From: Pseudomonas monsensis
Lineage (GTDB): Bacteria > Pseudomonadota > Gammaproteobacteria > Pseudomonadales > Pseudomonadaceae
Direction: 5' to 3'
Assembly: GCF_014268495.2 (NCBI RefSeq)
Contig: NZ_CP077087.1
Location: 5,873,501-5,937,500 of the forward strand
Length of the DNA stretch: 64,000 bases
Shown here piece by piece: positions 41,960 through 59,000 of this stretch (positions within the stretch are counted from its first letter, which is position 1; each line of letters begins with the position of its first letter). The notes beneath the pieces were generated by a model. The model saw only the letters and a list, made by a program, of their open reading frames with translations. It was not told the DNA's origin and made no database searches. Both the position numbers and the translations under genes were made by a program.

Positions 41960-44065
41960 TCAGCCTTGTTTTTTGGTTACGGATTCGACGATGTGCGACG
42001 GAGCCGTATCGTATTTTTTGAATTCCATAGAGTAGCTTGCGCGACCCTGAGACATGGAACGAACGTCGGTCGCATAACCGAACATCTCACCCAGCGGAAC
42101 CTCGGCACGGATAACCTTGCCGGACACTGTGTCTTCCATACCCTGGATCATGCCGCGACGACGGTTAAGGTCGCCCATCACATCACCCATATAGTCTTCA
42201 GGCGTAACAACCTCTACCGCCATGATCGGCTCAAGCAACTCACCACCGCCCTTCTGGGCCAGTTGCTTGGTCGCCATGGAAGCAGCCACCTTAAACGCCA
42301 TCTCGTTGGAGTCGACGTCGTGGTAAGAACCATCGAACACGGTAGCCTTCAGGCCGATCAGCGGATAGCCGGCAACAACGCCGTTCTTCATCTGCTCTTC
42401 GATACCCTTCTGGATAGCCGGGATGTATTCCTTAGGAACCACACCACCTACTACTTCGTTCACGAATTGCAGACCTTCCTGACCTTCGTCAGCAGGAGCA
42501 AAACGGATCCAGCAGTGACCGAACTGACCACGACCGCCGGATTGACGAACGAACTTGCCTTCGATTTCACAGTTCTTCGTGATGCGCTCACGATACGAAA
42601 CCTGAGGCTTGCCGATGTTGGCTTCGACGTTGAACTCACGGCGCATCCGGTCAACCAGGATGTCCAGGTGCAGCTCGCCCATGCCGGAGATGATCGTTTG
42701 ACCAGTCTCTTCATCAGTCTTAACGCGGAAAGACGGGTCTTCCTGAGCAAGTTTGCCCAGAGCGATACCCATTTTTTCCTGGTCATCCTTGGTCTTAGGC
42801 TCTACGGCAACCGAAATAACCGGCTCCGGGAAGTCCATGCGAACCAGGATGATTGGCTTGTCAGCGTTGCAGAGGGTTTCACCAGTGGTGACGTCCTTCA
42901 TGCCGATCAGGGCCGCGATGTCGCCAGCGCGTACTTCCTTGATCTCTTCACGGGCGTTTGCGTGCATTTGCACCATACGACCCACGCGCTCTTTCTTGCC
43001 TTTAACCGAGTTGATTACGCCGTCGCCGGAGTTCAACACGCCCGAGTAAACACGGACGAAGGTCAAGGTACCCACGAATGGGTCGGTAGCGATTTTGAAC
43101 GCCAGAGCAGCAAACGGCTCGTCATCACTTGCGTGACGCTCCATTTCCTCTTCCTCGTTATCAGGGTTGGAACCCTTGATAGCAGGAATATCGGTAGGAG
43201 CAGGCAGGAAGTCGATAACGGCGTCGAGAACCAGGGGAACGCCCTTGTTCTTGAACGAAGAACCGCAAACAGCCAGAACGATTTCGCCGGCGATAGTACG
43301 CTGACGCAAAGCAGCTTTGATCTCTTCGATCGACAGCTCTTCGCCTTCCAGGTACTTGTTCATCAGCTCTTCGTTGGCTTCGGCAGCAGCTTCAACCATG
43401 TTGTTGCGCCACTCTTCAGCCAGCTCTTGCAGCTCGGCAGGAATGTCCTTGCGAACAGGGACCATACCCTTGTCGGAGTCATTCCAGTAGACAGCTTGCA
43501 TGTTGATCAGATCGATCTGACCCTGGAAGTTGTCTTCGGAGCCGATTGCCAACTGGATTGGCACCGGAGTGTGACCCAGACGCTGCTTGATCTGACCGAT
43601 CACGCGCAGGAAGTTAGCGCCAGCACGGTCCATCTTGTTTACGTAAACAAGACGTGGAACGCCGTACTTGTTGGCTTGACGCCATACGGTTTCCGACTGA
43701 GGCTCAACACCCGAAGTACCGCAGAACACAACGACAGCGCCGTCGAGTACGCGCAGGGAACGCTCTACTTCAATAGTGAAGTCTACGTGGCCCGGGGTAT
43801 CGATTACGTTGAAGCGATGCTCGTGCGGGTACTGCTTCTCGGAACCTTTCCAGAAGGCGGTAATAGCAGCAGAAGTAATGGTAATACCACGCTCCTGCTC
43901 CTGAACCATCCAGTCTGTGGTCGCGGCGCCGTCATGCACCTCGCCCATTTTGTGACTTTTGCCGGTGTAAAACAGAACGCGCTCGGTGGTGGTGGTTTTA
44001 CCAGCATCCACGTGAGCGACGATACCGATGTTACGGTAGCGGCTAATCGGAGTAGTACGAGCCAT
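41960..44065 (-). CDS. fusA: Elongation factor G
   Basis: A 701-residue translocase of the EF-G1 type. GTPase motifs are AHVDAGKTTTTERVLFYTG, DTPGHVDFT and NKMD; the domain IV signature RESITK-type region and SYHDVDSNEMAFKVAASMA are present. It lies between rpsG and tuf, 30 bp from each. A second fusA (EF-G2) may exist elsewhere in the genome, as in many Pseudomonas, but is not in this window. Confidence 0.98.
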   Translation of the reverse strand: MARTTPISRYRNIGIVAHVDAGKTTTTERVLFYTGKSHKMGEVHDGAATTDWMVQEQERGITITSAAITAFWKGSEKQYPHEHRFNVIDTPGHVDFTIEVERSLRVLDGAVVVFCGTSGVEPQSETVWRQANKYGVPRLVYVNKMDRAGANFLRVIGQIKQRLGHTPVPIQLAIGSEDNFQGQIDLINMQAVYWNDSDKGMVPVRKDIPAELQELAEEWRNNMVEAAAEANEELMNKYLEGEELSIEEIKAALRQRTIAGEIVLAVCGSSFKNKGVPLVLDAVIDFLPAPTDIPAIKGSNPDNEEEEMERHASDDEPFAALAFKIATDPFVGTLTFVRVYSGVLNSGDGVINSVKGKKERVGRMVQMHANAREEIKEVRAGDIAALIGMKDVTTGETLCNADKPIILVRMDFPEPVISVAVEPKTKDDQEKMGIALGKLAQEDPSFRVKTDEETGQTIISGMGELHLDILVDRMRREFNVEANIGKPQVSYRERITKNCEIEGKFVRQSGGRGQFGHCWIRFAPADEGQEGLQFVNEVVGGVVPKEYIPAIQKGIEEQMKNGVVAGYPLIGLKATVFDGSYHDVDSNEMAFKVAASMATKQLAQKGGGELLEPIMAVEVVTPEDYMGDVMGDLNRRRGMIQGMEDTVSGKVIRAEVPLGEMFGYATDVRSMSQGRASYSMEFKKYDTAPSHIVESVTKKQG

Positions 44066-44095
44066 AAAGCCCTCGCAAAATTAGTGAAGCTAAAA

Positions 44096-44569
44096 TTAGA
44101 AGCGGTAGTGCGAGAAAGCTTTGTTAGCTTCGGCCATACGGTGCACGTCTTCACGCTTCTTAACAGCAGCACCTTTACCTTCAGCAGCATCCAGCAGCTC
44201 GCCAGCCAAGCGCAGAGCCATAGACTTCTCGCCGCGCTTACGGGCGAAGTCTACCAACCAGCGCATTGCCAGAGCGTTACGACGGGAAGGACGAACCTCG
44301 ACCGGAACCTGGTAAGTAGCACCACCAACGCGGCGCGACTTCACTTCGACCAGCGGAGCGATGGCGTCGAGTGCTTTTTCGAAGAGTTCCAGGGGATCGG
44401 TGCCGGCCTTACGAGCCGCAACGGTTTCCAGGGCACCATAAACGATACGCTCGGCAACGGCTTTCTTGCCGCTTTCCATAACGTGGTTCATGAATTTGGC
44501 GAGGATCTGGCTTCCGTATTTCGGATCGTCCAGAATCTCACGCTTTGCTGCTACGCGACGTCTTGGCAT
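44096..44569 (-). CDS. rpsG: 30S ribosomal protein S7
   Basis: A 157-residue S7 (MPRRRVAAKREILDDPKYGS; ending EANKAFSHYRF), head assembly initiator and, in E. coli, str-operon repressor. The 107-bp gap to rpsL is where an S7-binding RNA structure would lie, but I did not recognise one. Confidence 0.98.
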   Translation of the reverse strand: MPRRRVAAKREILDDPKYGSQILAKFMNHVMESGKKAVAERIVYGALETVAARKAGTDPLELFEKALDAIAPLVEVKSRRVGGATYQVPVEVRPSRRNALAMRWLVDFARKRGEKSMALRLAGELLDAAEGKGAAVKKREDVHRMAEANKAFSHYRF

Positions 44570-44676
44570 GATAAGCCCTCAAGCGGTCTTCAGGTTAGCT
44601 CGGGACAGATCCGATGGATGCGTGCCCGACCTTACTCTTATCGACTCAATAAAATAAAAATCTGCAAAACGACCGA

Positions 44677-45048
44677 TTACTTCGGACGCTTGGTACCGTA
44701 CTTCGAACGACCCTGGTTACGGCCTTTAACGCCGGAAGTATCCAAGGAGCCGCGAACGGTGTGGTAACGAACACCTGGCAAGTCTTTTACACGACCGCCG
44801 CGGATCAGTACCACGCTGTGCTCTTGCAGGTTGTGGCCTTCACCACCGATGTACGAGGAAACCTCGAAACCGTTGGTCAGACGCACACGGCATACTTTAC
44901 GCAGTGCCGAGTTAGGTTTTTTCGGCGTAGTGGTGTACACACGGGTGCACACGCCACGACGTTGCGGGCAGTTCTGCAGCGCAGGTACGTCGGATTTCTC
45001 GACGATACGCTTACGCGGCTGACGTACCAGCTGGTTGATAGTTGCCAT
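44677..45048 (-). CDS. rpsL: 30S ribosomal protein S12
   Basis: A 123-residue S12 of the decoding centre. The loop [19 protein letters not shown] has Lys at the position of residue 43 and [16 protein letters not shown] has Lys at residue 88, so the streptomycin-resistance positions are wild type. First gene of the str operon, with a clear promoter 90-120 bases upstream. Confidence 0.98.
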
Positions 45049-45139
45049 CTACTAGCTCCACTGTTGTCTTGCGACGCTATTGTCTTGCAAGAAAAGCAAA
45101 ATGGCAGGAACGAATTCCCGCCAAATTTAGGGGATCAAG

Positions 45140-45168
45140 AGTCTAAAGAGGATCTTGCCCCCAGTCAA
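45140..45168 (-). promoter_or_regulatory. Sigma70-like promoter of the str operon
   Basis: TTGACT, a 17-base spacer and TAGACT on the minus strand, between rpoC and rpsL. The start of transcription would fall near 45133, giving an ~85-base leader. Confidence 0.75.
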
Positions 45169-45263
45169 GGCAAGGCCCCGACCTCCCCGCCCGTCGAACC
45201 TTGACAATTTGTCTCGATTCGACGAACGGAGCGATCAGGGCCTCAGCTCATTTATCGCAGAAC

Positions 45264-49463
<4,200 letters not shown>

Positions 49464-49527
49464 GGCCTTTCCTCCTGGCGGAGCAGAGAGCGGGCAATCC
49501 TGCCCCGCTCTCGATTCGCGTCACGTG

Positions 49528-53601
<4,074 letters not shown>

Positions 53602-53752
53602 CAGCGTTCCCCAGCTTGGTCACCTGCTTGTTTGGCCCCTCCCGACGGGAGCAGCCAGAAAATCGTGCAAACCCCATGGTTTGCGCCACCGCATCGGGTG
53701 GTTACAGCGCCTTTATCAGCACCGACCCAGTCGGCTGCCAATAACGGAAAAA

Positions 53753-53776
53753 GGCCGGTGGCAAGAGCCACCAGCC
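53753..53776 (-). terminator. Attenuator hairpin between rplL and rpoB
   Basis: GGCTGGTGGC / GCCACCGGCC stem (one T-G pair) with a 4-base loop, followed by TTTTTCC on the minus strand, 46 bases after rplL. E. coli has a partial terminator at the same place that sets the ratio of ribosomal protein to RNA polymerase mRNA. Confidence 0.8.
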
Positions 53777-53822
53777 ATCAGCCTGTCGCTTGACGCTCGG
53801 GCTGGAGGAGCAAAGTCGATAC

Positions 53823-54188
53823 TTATTTCAGTTCGACTTTAGCGCCTGCTTCTTCCAGCTTCTTCTTAGCGTCTTCAGCAGCTTCTTTCGAAACGCCTTC
53901 AGCTACAACCTGAGGAGCGCCGTCTACTTTCTCTTTGGCTTCTTTCAGGCCCAGACCGGTCAGTTCACGAACTGCCTTGATCACGTTAACCTTCTTCTCG
54001 CCAGCTTCCAGCAGAACAACGTTGAACTCGGTTTGCTCTTCAACAGCAGCAGCAGCTACAGCTGGGCCAGCCGAAGCAGCAGCAGCGGTAACACCGAAGG
54101 TTTCTTCCATCGCTTTGATCAGCTCAACGATTTCCACTACGGATTTCTGGCCGATTGCTTCGATGATTTGTTCGTTAGTCAGAGACAT
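53823..54188 (-). CDS. rplL: 50S ribosomal protein L7/L12
   Basis: A 121-residue stalk protein present in several copies per ribosome. The N-terminal dimer domain (MSLTNEQIIEAIGQKSVVEI), an Ala-rich hinge (residues about 35-52) and the C-terminal factor-binding domain (GLKEAKEKVDGAPQVVAEGV) are all seen. It lies 74 bp after rplJ. Confidence 0.98.
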   Translation of the reverse strand: MSLTNEQIIEAIGQKSVVEIVELIKAMEETFGVTAAAASAGPAVAAAAVEEQTEFNVVLLEAGEKKVNVIKAVRELTGLGLKEAKEKVDGAPQVVAEGVSKEAAEDAKKKLEEAGAKVELK

Positions 54189-54262
54189 GACTCAATTCCT
54201 GAATTGGGGGACGGCCTACGCGACCATCGAAATAAACAAAAAACGCGAGAAGTTGACGAGCC

Positions 54263-54763
54263 TTAGGCTGCGGCAGCTTCTTTCTGGTCGCGAATTGCCG
54301 CCAGAGTACGAGCCAATTTGCTGGTAGCGCCTTGAATCACGCTCATCAGCTGAGAAATTGCTTCGTCACGGGTCGGCAGAGTTGCCAGTACGTCGATCTG
54401 ATTAGCTGCGAGGAACTTGCCCTCGAACGCAGCTGCCTTGATCTCGAACTTGTCCTGACCCTTGGCAAACTCTTTGAAGATACGGGCAGCAGCGCCCGGA
54501 TGTTCGTTCGAGAATGCAATCAGGGTCGGGCCGGTGAACACGTCGTTGAGGACACTGTATTCAGTGTCAGCAACAGCGCGCTTGAGCAGGGTGTTACGTA
54601 CAACACGTACGTAAACGCCAGCTTCACGAGCCTCTTTACGGAGTCCGGTCATTGCGCCTACTGTTACGCCACGGGCATCAACCACGACAGCGGACAGAGC
54701 GACTTTGGCAGCCTCGTTGACTTCAGCGACGATGGCCTTCTTGTCTTCGAGATTAATTGCCAC
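54263..54763 (-). CDS. rplJ: 50S ribosomal protein L10
   Basis: A 166-residue L10, the stalk base that holds L7/L12 dimers on its C-terminal helix. The start is MAINLEDKKAIVAEVNEAAK and the C-terminus SKLARTLAAIRDQKEAAAA. The L10-L12 complex represses its own translation in E. coli through the leader RNA; the 199-base leader here is long enough for the same control. Confidence 0.98.
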   Translation of the reverse strand: MAINLEDKKAIVAEVNEAAKVALSAVVVDARGVTVGAMTGLRKEAREAGVYVRVVRNTLLKRAVADTEYSVLNDVFTGPTLIAFSNEHPGAAARIFKEFAKGQDKFEIKAAAFEGKFLAANQIDVLATLPTRDEAISQLMSVIQGATSKLARTLAAIRDQKEAAAA

Positions 54764-54930
54764 GGGTTTAACTCCTGCTTGTTACCGTTTCACTCGGTCG
54801 AAACCGAATGTCGTTTTGGTGTCTGATTCGGTAAGGAACCGGGAGCACCATCTGCGTAGGCTTGTGGTTTAAGGCTTGCGCCGCCTACGGTCTTGGATAG
54901 CCCCCGCCAGGCAGGGACCCCAATCTTTCA
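54764..54930 (-). promoter_or_regulatory. Probable L10-binding rplJ leader
   Basis: A long untranslated leader directly before rplJ, the place of the L10 leader in gammaproteobacteria. Several short complementary blocks are visible (for example GACATTCGGTTTCG near AAACGG), but I did not derive a full fold; the call rests mainly on position. Confidence 0.5.
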
Positions 54931-54932
54931 AC

Positions 54933-54953
54933 TGGCGCGATCAAATCGCGCCA
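54933..54953 (-). terminator. Hairpin after rplA
   Basis: TGGCGCGAT / ATCGCGCCA stem with a 3-base loop, 9 bases past the rplA stop on the minus strand, without a long U-run. Probably a partial terminator or processing hairpin before the rplJ leader. Confidence 0.5.
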
Positions 54954-54962
54954 ATTTTTGTC

Positions 54963-55658
54963 TTACGCGTCGAGCGAGCTTTGGTCGATAACCAGACCTG
55001 GGCCCATGGTGGTGCTCAGGGTAACGCGCTTGACGTAAATGCCTTTCGAGGAAGCTGGCTTGATACGCTTCAGATCAGCGATCAGGGCTTCAACGTTTTC
55101 CTTCAGCTTGACGGCATCGAAGCCGATCTTGCCAACGGAAGTGTGGATGATGCCGTTTTTGTCGGTGCGATAACGAACCTGACCAGCCTTGGCGTTTTTA
55201 ACCGCGTTAGCCACGTCTGGAGTTACGGTGCCGACTTTCGGGTTAGGCATCAGGCCACGTGGACCGAGGATCTGACCCAGTTGACCTACAACGCGCATGG
55301 CATCCGGGGATGCAATCACTACGTCATAGTTCAGGTCGCCGCCTTTCATTTCGGCAGCCAGATCGTCCATACCTACACGGTCAGCGCCGGCAGCCAGAGC
55401 GGCCTCGGCAGCTGGACCCTGGGTGAACACGGCTACGCGAACGGTCTTGCCAGTGCCGTGTGGCAGCACAGTAGCGCTACGAACAACCTGGTCGGATTTA
55501 CGTGGGTCTACACCCAGGTTTACAGCAACGTCGAACGACTCGCTGAACTTGACAGTCGACAGCTCAGCCAGCAGAGCAGCAGCGTCTACAATGTTGTAGG
55601 CCTTGCCTGCTTCGATTTTGCCGGCGATAGCCTTTTGACGCTTGGTCAGCTTAGCCAT
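54963..55658 (-). CDS. rplA: 50S ribosomal protein L1
   Basis: A 231-residue L1 of the mobile stalk beside the E site. The start MAKLTKRQKAIAGKIEAGKA and the signature PNPKVGTVTPDVANAVKNAK are present. Its ATG overlaps the rplK stop by one base. In E. coli, L1 represses the rplK-rplA mRNA. Confidence 0.98.
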   Translation of the reverse strand: MAKLTKRQKAIAGKIEAGKAYNIVDAAALLAELSTVKFSESFDVAVNLGVDPRKSDQVVRSATVLPHGTGKTVRVAVFTQGPAAEAALAAGADRVGMDDLAAEMKGGDLNYDVVIASPDAMRVVGQLGQILGPRGLMPNPKVGTVTPDVANAVKNAKAGQVRYRTDKNGIIHTSVGKIGFDAVKLKENVEALIADLKRIKPASSKGIYVKRVTLSTTMGPGLVIDQSSLDA

Positions 55659-56089
55659 TACACACCCTCCACGTTAAGGCCCATGCTACGAGCAGAACCG
55701 GCGATAGTACGCACGGCTGCATCCATATCAGCTGCAGTCAGATCCGCGTTTTTGGTTTTCGCGATTTCTTCCAGCTGAGCACGGGTAACAGTGCCGACCT
55801 TAACGGTGTTCGGACGAGCGGAACCGCTGGTCAGACCGGCCGCCTTCTTCAGCAGAACCGAAGCAGGGGTGGATTTGGTTTCGAAAGTGAAGCTACGGTC
55901 GCTGTAGACAGTGATGATCACTGGAGTCGGCAGACCTGCTTCAAGACCCTGAGTACGGGCGTTGAAGGCCTTGCAGAATTCCATGATGTTCACGCCGTGC
56001 TGACCCAGAGCAGGACCAACAGGTGGACTTGGGTTAGCCTGAGCGGCCTTCACTTGCAGCTTGATGTAAGCGGTAATCTTCTTGGCCAT
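55658..56089 (-). CDS. rplK: 50S ribosomal protein L11
   Basis: A 143-residue L11 of the GTPase-associated centre. It starts MAKKITAYIKLQVKAAQANP with PPVGPALGQHGVNIMEFCKA following (thiostrepton-region helix). ATG 56089 has GGAGTGCC upstream. The gap to nusG holds a terminator. Confidence 0.98.
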   Translation of the reverse strand: MAKKITAYIKLQVKAAQANPSPPVGPALGQHGVNIMEFCKAFNARTQGLEAGLPTPVIITVYSDRSFTFETKSTPASVLLKKAAGLTSGSARPNTVKVGTVTRAQLEEIAKTKNADLTAADMDAAVRTIAGSARSMGLNVEGV

Positions 56090-56166
56090 GAGGCACTCCA
56101 ATTACGGGTTCGAACGCCTCGAAAGGCTCCCCGGTTACTTGCGCGTTTATCCCAGTGACGACAAAA

Positions 56167-56189
56167 CCCCACAGCCTTGGGCTGTGGGG
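56167..56189 (-). terminator. Terminator after nusG
   Basis: CCCCACAGCC / GGCTGTGGGG stem with a 3-base loop followed by TTTTG on the minus strand, 18 bases after the nusG stop. Confidence 0.85.
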
Positions 56190-56206
56190 TTGGGATGCTT
56201 GCCCAG

Positions 56207-56740
56207 TTAGACCTTTTCGACCTGACTGAACTCCAGCTCCACCGGAGTAGAGCGACCGAAAATGAGCACCGCCACTTGGATCCGGCTCTTTTCGTAGTTA
56301 ACTTCTTCAACGACGCCGTTGAAATCGGCGAATGGACCGTCGTTGACACGTACCGTCTCACCTGGCTCGAACAACGTCTTCGGCTTAGGCTTGTCGCTAC
56401 CATCAGCAACGCGACGCAGAATTGCTTCTGCCTCTTTATCCGTAATAGGCGCTGGCTTATCAGCAGTACCGCCGATAAAACCCATCACGCGAGGAGTGTC
56501 CTTGACCAAGTGCCAAGTACCCTCATTCATATCCATCTGAACCAGCACGTAGCCTGGAAAGAACTTTCGCTCGCTTTTGCGCTTCTGGCCATTGCGCATC
56601 TCAACCACTTCTTCAGTGGGAACCAGAATCTCGCCGAAGCCATCTTCCATGCCAGCCAGCTTTACGCGCTCGATCAGCGAGCGCATCACATGCTTCTCGT
56701 AACCCGAGTAAGCATGCACAACATACCAACGCTTAGCCAC
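56207..56740 (-). CDS. nusG: Transcription termination/antitermination factor NusG
   Basis: A 177-residue NusG that links RNA polymerase to Rho or to S10 on the ribosome. The NGN domain (KRWYVVHAYSGYEKHVMRSL; FFPGYVLVQMDM) is followed by a KOW domain (DGPFADFNGVVEEVNYEKSR). It starts 9 bp after secE, the standard secE-nusG pair. Confidence 0.98.
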   Translation of the reverse strand: MAKRWYVVHAYSGYEKHVMRSLIERVKLAGMEDGFGEILVPTEEVVEMRNGQKRKSERKFFPGYVLVQMDMNEGTWHLVKDTPRVMGFIGGTADKPAPITDKEAEAILRRVADGSDKPKPKTLFEPGETVRVNDGPFADFNGVVEEVNYEKSRIQVAVLIFGRSTPVELEFSQVEKV

Positions 56741-56749
56741 GGGACACCC

Positions 56750-57118
56750 TTAGCCGACAATCAAGGAAACAAGCCAACCGAGCAGGGAATCAAGCCCCCA
56801 CAACAGCAACGCCATAACCAGAACAACAGCCACGACAATCAGCGTGGTCTGCGTGGTTTCTTGGCGAGTTGGCCACACGACTTTACGAATCTCGGTGCGA
56901 GCTTCCTTAACCAGTACAAAGAAAGACTTGCCCTTAGCAGTCTGCAGGCCTACAAAGGCAGCTACAGCAGCAATGACAAGCAAAGCAAGTACACGGTACA
57001 GGATCGGCGAAGCAGCGTAATACTGATTGCCAACAACGCCAACAACCACCAAAGCGACTACTACAAGCCACTTGAGCAGATCGAAGCGAGAGCCTTGAGC
57101 TTCAGCCTTAGGAGTCAT
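56750..57118 (-). CDS. secE: Protein translocase subunit SecE
   Basis: A 122-residue SecE with three transmembrane helices (as in E. coli). The conserved cytoplasmic segment is ARTEIRKVVWPTRQETTQTT before the last helix, which clamps SecY. tRNA-Trp lies immediately upstream on the same strand and may share its transcript. Confidence 0.97.
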   Translation of the reverse strand: MTPKAEAQGSRFDLLKWLVVVALVVVGVVGNQYYAASPILYRVLALLVIAAVAAFVGLQTAKGKSFFVLVKEARTEIRKVVWPTRQETTQTTLIVVAVVLVMALLLWGLDSLLGWLVSLIVG

Positions 57119-57163
57119 CTATGAAGATCCTGTGAAAAGAAAGCCAGACACACCGAGTGAATC

Positions 57164-57239
57164 TGGCAGGTCAGGAGGGAATCGAACCCCCAACCTACGG
57201 TTTTGGAGACCGTCGCTCTGCCAATTGAGCTACTGACCT
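57164..57239 (-). tRNA. trpT: tRNA-Trp (CCA anticodon)
   Basis: 76 bases including an encoded CCA. The acceptor stem AGGTCAG/CTGACCT pairs fully; the anticodon loop reads CTCCAAA, giving anticodon CCA (Trp), and TTCGATT forms the T loop. It lies between tuf and secE, as in many gammaproteobacteria. Confidence 0.96.
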
Positions 57240-57251
57240 AAAACAAAATCA

Positions 57252-57271
57252 GGCCGACCATTATGCCGGCC
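57252..57271 (-). terminator. Weak hairpin after the second tuf
   Basis: GGCCG / CGGCC stem around a 10-base loop, followed by TGATTTTGTTTT on the minus strand. It may only partly stop transcription before tRNA-Trp. Confidence 0.4.
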
Positions 57272-57292
57272 CGAAAAATACATTACAACCGT

Positions 57293-58486
57293 TTATTCGA
57301 TGATTTTGGCTACGACGCCAGCGCCGACGGTACGACCGCCTTCACGGATAGCGAAACGCAGACCGTCTTCCATCGCGATGGTTTTGATCAGGGTAACAGT
57401 CATCTGAATGTTGTCACCTGGCATTACCATTTCAACGCCTTCTGGCAGCTCGCAGTTACCAGTCACGTCAGTAGTACGGAAGTAGAACTGTGGACGGTAG
57501 CCTTTGAAGAACGGAGTGTGACGACCGCCTTCTTCCTTGCTCAGAACGTAAACTTCTGCGGTGAACTTGGTGTGCGGCTTAACCGAACCTGGCTTAACCA
57601 GAACCTGACCACGCTCAACGTCATCACGCTTGGTACCACGCAGCAGAACGCCGCAGTTCTCGCCAGCACGACCTTCGTCGAGCAGCTTGCGGAACATCTC
57701 AACACCGGTGCAGGTGGTGGTGGTGGTGTCACGCAGACCAACGATTTCCAGTGCATCTTGAACGCGAACGATACCGCGCTCGATACGACCAGTCACAACA
57801 GTACCGCGACCCGAGATCGAGAATACGTCTTCGATTGGCATCAGGAATGGCTTGTCGATCATACGAACTGGTTCTGGGATGTAGCTGTCCAGAGTTTCAA
57901 CCAGCCTCTTGACGGCAGTGGTGCCCATTTCGTTGTCGTCTTTGCCTTCCAGCGCCATACGAGCCGAACCGATGATGATTGGAGTGTCATCGCCCGGGAA
58001 GTCGTAGGTGGACAGCAGGTCGCGAACTTCCATCTCAACCAGCTCCAGCAGCTCAGCGTCGTCTACCAGGTCAGCCTTGTTCAGGAAAACCACGATGTAC
58101 GGAACGCCTACCTGACGGGACAGCAGGATGTGCTCACGGGTTTGTGGCATCGGACCATCAGCGGCCGAGCAAACCAGGATAGCGCCGTCCATTTGAGCAG
58201 CACCGGTGATCATGTTCTTCACATAGTCAGCGTGACCTGGGCAGTCAACGTGAGCGTAGTGACGGATCAGCGAGTTGTACTCAACGTGCGCGGTGTTGAT
58301 GGTGATACCGCGAGCTTTTTCTTCTGGAGCGCTGTCGATCTTGTCGAATTCAACTACGGCCGAACCGAAAACTTCGGAGCAGACGCGAGTCAGAGCAGCG
58401 GTCAGAGTGGTTTTACCGTGGTCAACGTGACCAATGGTCCCTACGTTGACGTGGGGCAGGGAACGATCAAATTTTTCCTTAGCCAT
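57293..58486 (-). CDS. tuf: Elongation factor Tu (tRNA-linked copy)
   Basis: The second EF-Tu gene, 397 residues, with the same GTPase motifs as the str-operon copy and one visible residue change (Arg for Lys in TTAVK-LVETL). It follows tRNA-Tyr, tRNA-Gly and tRNA-Thr, the conserved tRNA-tufB arrangement. ATG 58486 gives the standard MAKEKFDRSLPHVN start. The few DNA differences are near the 5' end and scattered synonymous sites; flanks differ completely. Confidence 0.99.
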   Translation of the reverse strand: MAKEKFDRSLPHVNVGTIGHVDHGKTTLTAALTRVCSEVFGSAVVEFDKIDSAPEEKARGITINTAHVEYNSLIRHYAHVDCPGHADYVKNMITGAAQMDGAILVCSAADGPMPQTREHILLSRQVGVPYIVVFLNKADLVDDAELLELVEMEVRDLLSTYDFPGDDTPIIIGSARMALEGKDDNEMGTTAVKRLVETLDSYIPEPVRMIDKPFLMPIEDVFSISGRGTVVTGRIERGIVRVQDALEIVGLRDTTTTTCTGVEMFRKLLDEGRAGENCGVLLRGTKRDDVERGQVLVKPGSVKPHTKFTAEVYVLSKEEGGRHTPFFKGYRPQFYFRTTDVTGNCELPEGVEMVMPGDNIQMTVTLIKTIAMEDGLRFAIREGGRTVGAGVVAKIIE

Positions 58487-58572
58487 CGATAACACCCTCA
58501 AACAGAAGAATTAGACAAACAATATCTACCATTAAAACAAAGGCAGATATTTTCATATCTGCCTTGTTATAT

Positions 58573-58648
58573 GGAGCTCTTGAGCGGATTTGAACCGCTG
58601 ACCTCACCCTTACCAAGGGTGTGCTCTACCAACTGAGCTACAAGAGCG
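58573..58648 (-). tRNA. tRNA-Thr (GGT anticodon)
   Basis: 76 bases with encoded CCA. Acceptor GCTCTTG/CAAGAGC; anticodon loop TTGGTAA gives GGT (Thr); T loop TTCAAAT. It is the last tRNA before tuf in the transcript. Confidence 0.96.
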
Positions 58649-58673
58649 AAACACTTTGCACAACCTGCAAACT

Positions 58674-58747
<74 letters not shown>

Positions 58748-58772
58748 GGAGCCTGCAGCTCACGCTAAAATC

Positions 58773-58857
58773 TGGTGGAGGGAGAAGGATTCGAACCTTC
58801 GAAGTCGTAGACGTCAGATTTACAGTCTGATCCCTTTGGCCGCTCGGGAACCCCTCC
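58773..58857 (-). tRNA. tRNA-Tyr (GTA anticodon)
   Basis: 85 bases with a long variable arm and encoded CCA. Acceptor GGAGGGG/CTCCCTCC region; anticodon loop CTGTAAA gives GTA (Tyr). First tRNA of the tRNA-tuf operon. Confidence 0.95.
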
Positions 58858-58870
58858 TAATCAGGCCGGC

Positions 58871-58898
58871 ATTCTATACTATGCCAAACCCCTGTCAA
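58871..58898 (-). promoter_or_regulatory. Promoter of the tRNA-Tyr/Gly/Thr-tuf operon
   Basis: TTGACA, a 16-base spacer and TAGAAT on the minus strand, ending 13 bases before the tRNA-Tyr 5' end. This is a strong stable-RNA type promoter. Confidence 0.85.
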
Positions 58899-59000
58899 GC
58901 ATTTTCTCATTTAAAAACCTGAGGTTAGCTGCATTGACACCGCTCTACTGCAACCGCCTGTTCAGGCCTTCACTGTGGAGCGGGCGCCATTCTATGCAAA

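Noticed and set aside
41966..44767. A 933-codon plus-strand frame opposite fusA and rpsG
   Set aside because: It is an antisense shadow of highly expressed genes; no protein family is recognisable in it.
57293..58486. Second tuf gene as an assembly duplication
   Set aside because: Flanks are different and fully sensible (tRNA-Tyr-Gly-Thr before, tRNA-Trp after), and silent differences exist. Two tuf genes are normal in this group.
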